Shown: piece by piece, positions 17,412 to 22,621 of the stretch
Layout: the number at the start of each line of letters is the position of its first letter
How positions within the stretch are numbered: position 1 is the stretch's first letter
Source: Bremia lactucae
Taxonomy: Eukaryota > Oomycota > Peronosporomycetes > Peronosporales > Peronosporaceae
DNA length: 22,621 bases
Assembly: GCF_004359215.1 (NCBI RefSeq)
Contig: NC_090628.1
Location: 1,472,044-1,494,664 of the forward strand
Reading direction: 5' to 3'
Position numbers and translations under genes: made by a program
Notes under the pieces: generated by a model
Databases searched by the model: none
What the model saw: the letters and a program-made list of their open reading frames with translations, nothing else
Told to the model about the DNA's origin: nothing

Positions 17412-18517
17412 CTATAAGCTAATACTAGATAGTGTTGTTAGTCCAAACGCTGGATCCCTGCTTCCGTCGTTTTCATGTGTGAAAGCAAGGGCATTAGCAT
17501 ACTCTTCTTCAACCTTTCTCTTCTTTCGACGCAATTGAACCAGCATGATGACCGTGCCAACTAAAAAGAATGTCGACAGTAAGACAATAAGTACTACTAC
17601 TCCTGATTGGAGGCCGTTTTGACTCGAAGTAGAAGCCGAGTCAGTGGTCTCCTCTGTGCTTGATGACGACGCAGCAGTTGAGTTAGATGGATCGTCACCT
17701 TTTGCTTTTCCGAGAGATGATTTGTCCGATGCATTTTGGTCCGATTGATCGGATCTCAATAAAGACGAATTATGTGTGGTGTTACTATCAGCATTGGACC
17801 TCTTCAAGGCATCTAAAGAAGAGCTGTCCGACCCACCAGACAAAGAGTTGTCAGATTGACTATCATCAGATCCGAAGTGCAAGAAGCCAACCGAAAATTC
17901 ATTGTCTTGACCGCCCGATAAAGAGCCAGTGTTGCCGTTCGAAGGCGTATTGTTCGAGAACGTAAATGATGAAGTTATTGTATCACACTTTTCTCCGCTG
18001 TAGCCGACATCGCATGTGCAACCAAATACGGGCATTCCCGCATCGTTTGTTGCCATCATGTTGCACGAGCCGTGTCCATTGCATCGCACTCCATTTACAC
18101 TACAACTGTCTGCATAAAAGTATTATGAGGGACTCGTATACTATCATGGGTGATTTCAAGGCGTTACTTACCACTGCAAAACGATCCCCCATAGTAAGCA
18201 TCACACCGCAGAATAGACACGCATTTGTAGAGGCCCCGGTTTCCATTCAAAATGGCGCAACCTCCAGTACAGTCGTCAATAGGTCTCCAAAGGCAAGCAA
18301 GTTCGCCACTGCTATCTGACGGGCAGTTGCCCATTGACGCTCCTCCACAAATCGTGGGTGGTACACACGCTTGGACAGACGTCTCGGAGTCGCCGGCCAC
18401 GCATGTCTCGCCCCAAGCGCAATCTGCTGGGGTAGTGCAGGTAACAGTATCACTTTGTGCCTTTGCGAAGCCTTGAAGAACCAGAAAAACCAGTAAACAA
18501 ACCGCAAAATACTCCAT
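17412..18517 (-). CDS. Secreted EGF-like, Cys-rich single-pass membrane protein (two exons)
   Basis: Exon 1 is 18172-18517 and exon 2 is 17412-18109. They are joined across a 62-bp intron (18110-18171) with GTAAGT donor and TTTTATGCAG acceptor; splicing restores the frame and gives 347 residues. Residues 1-20 are a signal peptide (CLLVFLVLQGFAKA, cleavage likely before QS). A Cys-rich region follows (CTTPADCAWGETCV; ICGGASMGNC; CDAYYGGSFC). Residues 118-157 form an EGF-like domain with six cysteines: C118, C125, C131, C146, C148 and C157, ending CTCDVGYSGEKC. A Ser/Asn/Asp-rich stalk (158-283) has several N-glycosylation sequons (NNT, NTT, NSS, NAS, NST). One membrane helix (about 285-308) is followed by RRKKRK and a 39-residue cytosolic tail with acidic and tyrosine residues. 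The topology is type I surface receptor or adhesion-like, with no kinase domain. Function is unknown; adhesion or wall sensing is inferred. Confidence 0.88.
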
Positions 18518-18526
18518 TTTCTCACG

Positions 18527-18550
18527 AATCCTTGAGGAAATGGAGATTTC
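18527..18550 (-). promoter_or_regulatory. Candidate initiator upstream of the EGF-like gene
   Basis: On the minus strand, TCTCCATTTCCTCAAGG lies 10 to 33 bases before the ATG at 18517. It resembles the oomycete initiator/FPR consensus (CAWTTTNYY). The implied leader is very short, so the site is tentative. Confidence 0.3.
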
Positions 18551-19500
18551 AGTACTGACCCTGGCACCATGACGACTGAAAGGATGTTTTTGTAGGAAGG
18601 ACTCGGAACGGAAAGCCGCCTATCGTGCGAGGCGTTAGAGGCAGAACACGTAATTTTGCAAAAACTGGCCAATGTCAAATTCCGCGTCGTTTGGTTTGCT
18701 CCACGTTGATGACAAAGCGTGTAGTTATTTGCCCCTCTCTACCTGCGCAGACGAGGTTGTAACGAACCATTTCGTTGAAGGAACACCGAGGGCGTAGAGC
18801 GATGTCGTTTTTTTTCCAGTTGGCGTGGAAAAATTGAAAGTCAGAGGAGCTTTTCGACACATTCTTCCGACCTTTGTATAGACACTACAACATTGACTTT
18901 GCACGGCAAGGGCTCGGTGAACGACATTACCACACTTTCCTCGCAGCAAATCATACAATCGAATGTTACTAACAGTGCCTTTGGCAATGCAAATTTTAAC
19001 AGCGCATTTGCATCGTGAACTTTCTAATTTAGCTTACCCTGTCCCGGTGAAAAGTCATAGAGCTTATCCCAGCGCTGCAACCGCCACATAATGTGTGGTC
19101 GCCATACCTGTTTAGGATGTGCGATTATAAGGCTTGCGCAAGTACGATACAGGTACTGTCATCACATATGCCGCGTACGTCAACCGTTTTGTAGTTATTA
19201 GCCTGTTGACGACAGAGTTCTGACCTTGCTAGGTACGAGTTCGAGACCACAGGTCGTCTGATCGCTTAGAAAACACCATTCACGAAAATTGTAAAGCTTT
19301 ATAGTCGCAGCTCGAAGGACGATAAGCGACTATCGCAGAATGTTGTTCAACCTTAAACAAACTGCTTTCGGGTTGAGAGTTTGTCGAGCAGAGTAATTTT
19401 CAAGCAATCATGTTGAAATAATCATAAGCTGTGGCAAATTTTCATTTATAATGTAATGAAAATAATCTTACAGCATTTAGCGCAAAGCGATCATAAATAC
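18551..19500. other. Intergenic region upstream of the EGF-like gene
   Basis: No gene is supported. A minus-strand frame at 18725-18958 starts at TTG and shows no domain; other frames are short. No transposon similarity was recognised until 19501. The promoter of the EGF-like gene should lie in the first few hundred bases. Confidence 0.45.
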
Positions 19501-19579
19501 TGTGAAGTTGGTGTAGAATAGGAAGCTTATTGACGAAATAGTAAATGGGAACTAATATGTATTATCTTAATCCTACTGG
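19501..19579 (-). repeat. Truncated copia LTR fragment, minus orientation
   Basis: The reverse complement matches the last 79 or so bases of the copia 5' LTR (about 9714-9792), for example AATAAGCTTCCTATTC and AAGATAATACATATTAGT. It begins exactly at the LTR tip (minus-strand end ...TTCACA) and is cut at 19579/19580 by the start of a gypsy LTR. The rest of this copia LTR or element presumably lies beyond the gypsy insertion, outside the window. Confidence 0.85.
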
Positions 19580-19595
19580 TGTAACGGGGCACTGC

Positions 19596-19713
19596 GACTT
19601 GTACTGTTTCAGTACAAGTCCACTTCACACTTCAGGTGGGATGACGCCCAGCGTCATCCGTGATGACGGCTAGCGTCATCCGTTACGCGAGGTATCGAGA
19701 AAGATACGCTCGC
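19596..19713 (+). repeat. Series of four hairpins near the gypsy LTR start
   Basis: Seen directly: GACTTGTACTG-TTT-CAGTACAAGTC (19596-19620, 11-bp perfect stem); GGATGACGC-CCA-GCGTCATCC (19639-19659, 9-bp perfect); GATGACG-GCTAG-CGTCATC (19662-19680, 7-bp perfect); and GCGAG-GTATC...GATAC-CTCGC with one bulge (19687-19713). They lie upstream of the TATA-like box, so probably in the U3 region. Confidence 0.8.
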
Positions 19714-19729
19714 AATACATATTAAGTGT

Positions 19730-19738
19730 TATATATAG
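19730..19738 (+). promoter_or_regulatory. TATA-like box in the gypsy LTR
   Basis: TATATATAG lies about 150 bases into the LTR, downstream of the hairpin series. Position and sequence suit an LTR promoter, but no initiation site is visible. Confidence 0.35.
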
Positions 19739-20075
19739 AGATGATATTTTGATTGGTAGAAATAGAAATAAAATTTTAATACGATTAGATATAAATCAGT
19801 CCGAGAACTACTTCCTACTTGGTAAGTGCGCACGAGGAGCAGGAATAACGCTCCCGTGACGAAACTTCACCAGAGTGCTTAGTGCGTTGGGTGAGGCTGC
19901 TTACGCGCCAACCGCAACTACCTCACTGCACGCAAGAGAAGCTGGCTAACCGCTTCCTTTCTGTGCTAGGGTGTGTGTCTAAGTAGAGAGTGGCCGCATT
20001 ACAACGTGCCCGCCTAAACTTGGTAAGCACTTGAAATTCTTCACACGACCCGCATCTCTGCGTGTGTACGTGAGG

Positions 20076-21109
20076 ATGAGCCTCAATATTGATTGGGCAC
20101 ATTTCCCCCACCTCTCCAAACATCATCGGGAGGTGGCAGGGTTTATGTCGCAAAGACTTGGTGAACAAGCCCTGGCCAGGCTCCTGAGGTAGTCCTCCTG
20201 AGCAACATGTTGCTCAGTTGGAGCAGTTTAAGGCATTCGTGCTCGGACAGCGGAGGGCCGCGTCCGAGGCACAGGGCCATGCTGCGGCGGAGTCCGTCAC
20301 TCAGACTCAGGATGAGCTGAGGCATGAGCAGACTCGAAGCGAGGCTCTCAACAGGACTGTTGAGATGCTCTCTGCCCGGTCGCATTAGCCGAGGCCCATT
20401 CGGATGGACCCGCTTAAGTTCGATGGAACTGCGGCGCACACGATTGTCCACTGGCTTTTAGCTGTGTAACAATGCGGTGACGCCCAGCTCATCGAGGACG
20501 ACAGCCGGATGGTGTCGTACGCCATGTCGCATCTGCGCGGTAAGGCCGAGTGAGCTTACTCGGCGCTTATGGCAGACAGAAAGGCGTATCCTATATGGGC
20601 GATTGTTAACGAAATATGTGCGCCATGTACCAGCCGCCAAACAACGAAGTGTTGCTTCAGGCGCGCTTCTTTGGAGCGCGACAGGCGAAGCAATCTCTGC
20701 AAGAGTTCGTGCAAGAGATGCGCTCGCTGTCGGCATCCATTACCGTAGGTCCGATTCCGGAGCACGTTAAGGTGCCTTTCTGAAAAGGGCCTGTCGCGAT
20801 GGAGAGGCAATCCAAATTGCCTTGTGTGATGAGCAATCCTACAACAGTGCCTCGGCGACAGCTTGGTATAAGCCGTCGGCCGAGAGGTCAGATGCCACTC
20901 CCATGGAGTTGGGCAATGCAGACGTGGTCTGTTATAAATGCGGCAAGCGCGGCCATATGATAGATCGCTGCTATGCCAGCGTTCCTGCTGGGGCGATGAC
21001 GCCCAGCAAGAGGACTCCCTACCGAAAGGGCGATGGCAAGAACCACCGTGCGAGACGCATGAGTTCTGCATCGACCACTGAGGGGTCGGGAAATGCAGGA
21101 GCGCAGTAG
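20076..21109 (+). pseudogene. Gypsy gag with CCHC knuckle, interrupted
   Basis: The frame opens at ATG 20076 (SLNIDWAHFPHLSKHHREVA, then MSQRLGEQALARLL) and breaks near 20185. It resumes as PPEQHVAQLEQFKAFVLGQR with a coiled-coil-like, Ala/Glu/Arg-rich stretch. The retrotransposon Gag domain follows: PIRMDPLKFDGTAAHTIVHW, GDAQLIEDDSRMVSYAMSHL, AYSALMADRKAYPIWA, NEICAMYQPPNNEVLLQARF and QSLQEFVQEMRSLSASITVG. After a shift near 20790 come GEAIQIALCDEQSYNSASAT and a knuckle CYKCGKRGHMIDRC (C-x2-C-x4-H-x4-C, about 20930-20971), ending at TAG 21107-21109. In-frame stops are at 20386-20388, 20467-20469 and 20551-20553. Structural particle protein; dead copy. Confidence 0.87.
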
Positions 21110-21129
21110 GGGCGGAATGCCCTACTGAC

Positions 21130-22621
21130 GCGGACTCTGAAACTACCCCTAAGTTCAGAGTTGTAGAACAAATGGGTATCATAGTCCCTGAGGTCTCGAA
21201 ATTTCGGAGCTCAACCCTGCTGGTCTATAGCGCTCAGGTAAGAGTCTATGACCAGGTGATGACCCTCCTAGTGGATTCGGGTGTATCACAAAATTTCTGT
21301 GAAACTCGCGGCTCTAGGAGAGAGGCCGGCGATGTTTGAGTCGCTTTGCCAGGATGGCAAGCGAGAAGAGACGACCGTTCGTTTAACGAACGGCGCGCTC
21401 GTTAAGTCTGAGGGAGTTCAGGTAACTCGCCTTCAGCTTTAGTGGCTCCTCTTGTATAGAGAAGTTCACAGTGCTAGGAATGGAGAGTCCGTATGACCTC
21501 ATCCTAGGCATGCCAGGGTTGGCTAAGTACCAACCATGGATTGACTGGCGTACACGCAGAGTTGCGAACGCTACGCAGGACACCGGAAAGGATGTGCTCC
21601 TGCGAGAGGTATATGCAACTGATGTCGTGTCGAACACAGTTGAGGGTGCGTTGACGGGATGTCATACGTCACCAATTCCTACCCAGCTCGTGGAGACTGA
21701 GGTAGTGAATAGGACGATGACAAGTAGTCATGCGTCCGAATGTCCTGCACAGAGCCGAGAGTCTGTGGCAGTAGACGGCGAGCTGACAGGAAGTCATGCG
21801 TCGCATGAACCAGCACAGTGCCTAGCGTCTGGTGCGGTTGGAAGGGATGCGTTAGCCAGGAGTGCAACGACACCTGCTTCCCAGAATTGGGTCGTGGTAA
21901 CTCGAAAAACGAGTACCTGACAGATTAGGACGATCAAAGGCACGTCTAAACGAGTGACCTTTGGATCAGTCTCTAATGAAGGGGACGGGCCTTCGAACGA
22001 GGTGTTTGAGGCCGTCAAAGCCGAAATTGCGGAGGCATACTCAGTTGTGGTGCTCCTGCAAGTCTTAAAATCTGCCGAGGAGATAGTAAATCTCCCGGAG
22101 ATGTTGTGGGATCTGTTCCTTGCTGAATTAAAGGAAGGAAAGATCCACGAAATAGTCGCACCAGTTCCGAAAGAGAACTTGCTGGACTTTTGCTCGTCGT
22201 CCACAATGGACGAGAGCGTCCTAGAAACGGACAAAAAGATGCGGTACGCTGCTCAAGGCTGGGATGCCTTGAGAGACAGTCCGTTCTTTGAGGTTCTGTG
22301 GAAACATCGTGATGTGTTCCCAGAAGAAGTGCCGAGCCGCCTACCAGCAGATAGGGGCATCGGGCACGAGATAGACCTCGAACCTGGCACCAAGTATTGT
22401 GTGACCAGGCAATGGCCGTTGCCGAAAGAACAAGTCGATTATATCGATGAGTTCTTCGACAAACGAGCCAAGGCGGGACATGTGCGTGAGAGCAAATCGC
22501 CTCACTGCAGCCCGACCTTTTGTGTGCGTAAAGCCACAGGTGGATGGCGCGTGGTTCATGCTTATAATAAGCTGAACACGGCGACCATACCGGCGCAAAC
22601 GCCAATCCCGCGGAAAGATGT
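21130..22621 (+). pseudogene. Gypsy pol start: aspartic protease and reverse transcriptase N-terminus
   Basis: The protease active site reads LLVDSGVSQNF, with DSG at 21274-21282. After a frameshift it continues KLAALGERPAMFESLC and VRLTNGALVKSEGVQVTRLQ. From 21471 another frame gives MESPYDLILGMPGLAKYQPW, the C-terminal end of the protease fold. That frame runs through a low-complexity linker to one TGA (21918-21920) and then, in the same frame, to the end of the window: a linker, VFPEEVPSRLPADRGIGHEI, KYCVTRQWPLPKEQVDYIDE, AGHVRESKSPHCSPTFCVRK and GGWRVVHAYNKLNTATIP. This is the finger region of a gypsy reverse transcriptase before its catalytic motif, which lies outside the window. RT is the best-preserved gypsy coding region here. 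Confidence 0.9.

Larger units (their letters stand above)
19580..22621 (+). mobile_element. Ty3/gypsy retrotransposon, 5' part (continues beyond window)
   Basis: It starts at TGTAACGGGGCACTGC (19580) inside a copia LTR remnant. The 5' LTR shows a hairpin-rich start, a TATATATAG box near 19730 and probably ends around 20000 (a CATTACA precedes ACGTGCCC), though the boundary is not certain. It is followed by broken gag (20076-21109), protease (about 21240-21560) and the start of reverse transcriptase (21921-22621), all plus strand. The first 60 or so bases resemble the LTR at 14139, after which the two diverge, so they are related but different families. Confidence 0.85.

Noticed and set aside
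18247..18678. 143-codon minus-strand frame overlapping exon 1 of the EGF-like gene
   Set aside because: It is a different frame of the same DNA. The spliced frame with signal peptide and six-cysteine EGF domain explains the region better.
19200..19265. tRNA-like B box (GAGTTCGAGACC)
   Set aside because: The flanking bases do not pair into a T stem, and no acceptor, D or anticodon stem can be drawn around it.
20556..21182. 208-codon minus-strand open frame
   Set aside because: It is antisense to gypsy gag, including the CCHC knuckle region. It has no recognised domain.
22015..22605. 196-codon minus-strand open frame
   Set aside because: It is antisense to a well-preserved gypsy reverse transcriptase frame.
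1..22621. A new defence, toxin or biosynthetic system
   Set aside because: Apart from transposon remnants, only two intact genes are present, a zinc transporter and an EGF-like surface protein. They are convergent and not obviously linked in function.

Overview
This window looks like a repeat-rich stretch of an oomycete nuclear genome (order Peronosporales: Phytophthora or a downy mildew). That is an inference. It rests on the character of the Ty3/gypsy, Ty1/copia and Mutator-like (MULE) coding remnants, on a 62-bp GTAAGT...GCAG intron, on intron-poor genes with short intergenic spacers, and on CCATTTCC/CAATTTTC-type initiator-like sites just upstream of both host genes. Nothing suggests a prokaryote, and no rRNA, tRNA or CRISPR array was seen.

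Layout. (1) 56-1512, minus: 3' end of a decayed gypsy pol gene (integrase core, GPY/F module, chromodomain). (2) 1513-3400: mostly non-coding repeat debris, including an imperfect 91-bp inverted repeat resembling the interior of an LTR. (3) 3423-5060, minus: broken MULE transposase with recognisable D, D and E positions and a C-terminal zinc knuckle. (4) 5655-6640, plus: broken Gag-like frame. (5) About 6689-7657: internally deleted MULE whose remnant joins a FAR1-type DNA-binding region to the transposase C-terminus with no catalytic core, inside inverted CCCC/GGGG-rich ends. (6) 7659-9423: a gypsy gag fragment between two LTR copies in opposite orientation. (7) 9495-14628: an almost whole but dead copia element (LTR, primer-binding site, gag, protease, integrase, reverse transcriptase, RNase H, polypurine tract, LTR). 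Its 3' LTR carries a nested 452-bp solo gypsy LTR with a clear 5-bp target duplication. (8) 15164-16381, plus, and 17412-18517, minus: the only two intact host genes. They are convergent: a CDF/ZnT zinc transporter and a two-exon, secreted, EGF-containing single-pass membrane protein. (9) 19501-19579: a reversed piece of copia LTR, cut by a gypsy element that starts at 19580 and runs off the window. Its Gag is broken, but its pol frame is open except for one stop codon.

The two host genes occupy an island of roughly 4 kb (about 15.0-19.0 kb) between transposon clusters. The insertion order can be partly read: the copia element came first, then a gypsy LTR entered its 3' LTR, and independently a gypsy element entered another copia LTR at 19579/19580. 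No operon-like system or dedicated defence or biosynthetic cluster is visible. The most interesting material is structural: the nested insertions, the 37-bp triple repeats and hairpin series in the LTRs, the catalytic-core-less MULE, and the EGF receptor-like gene.
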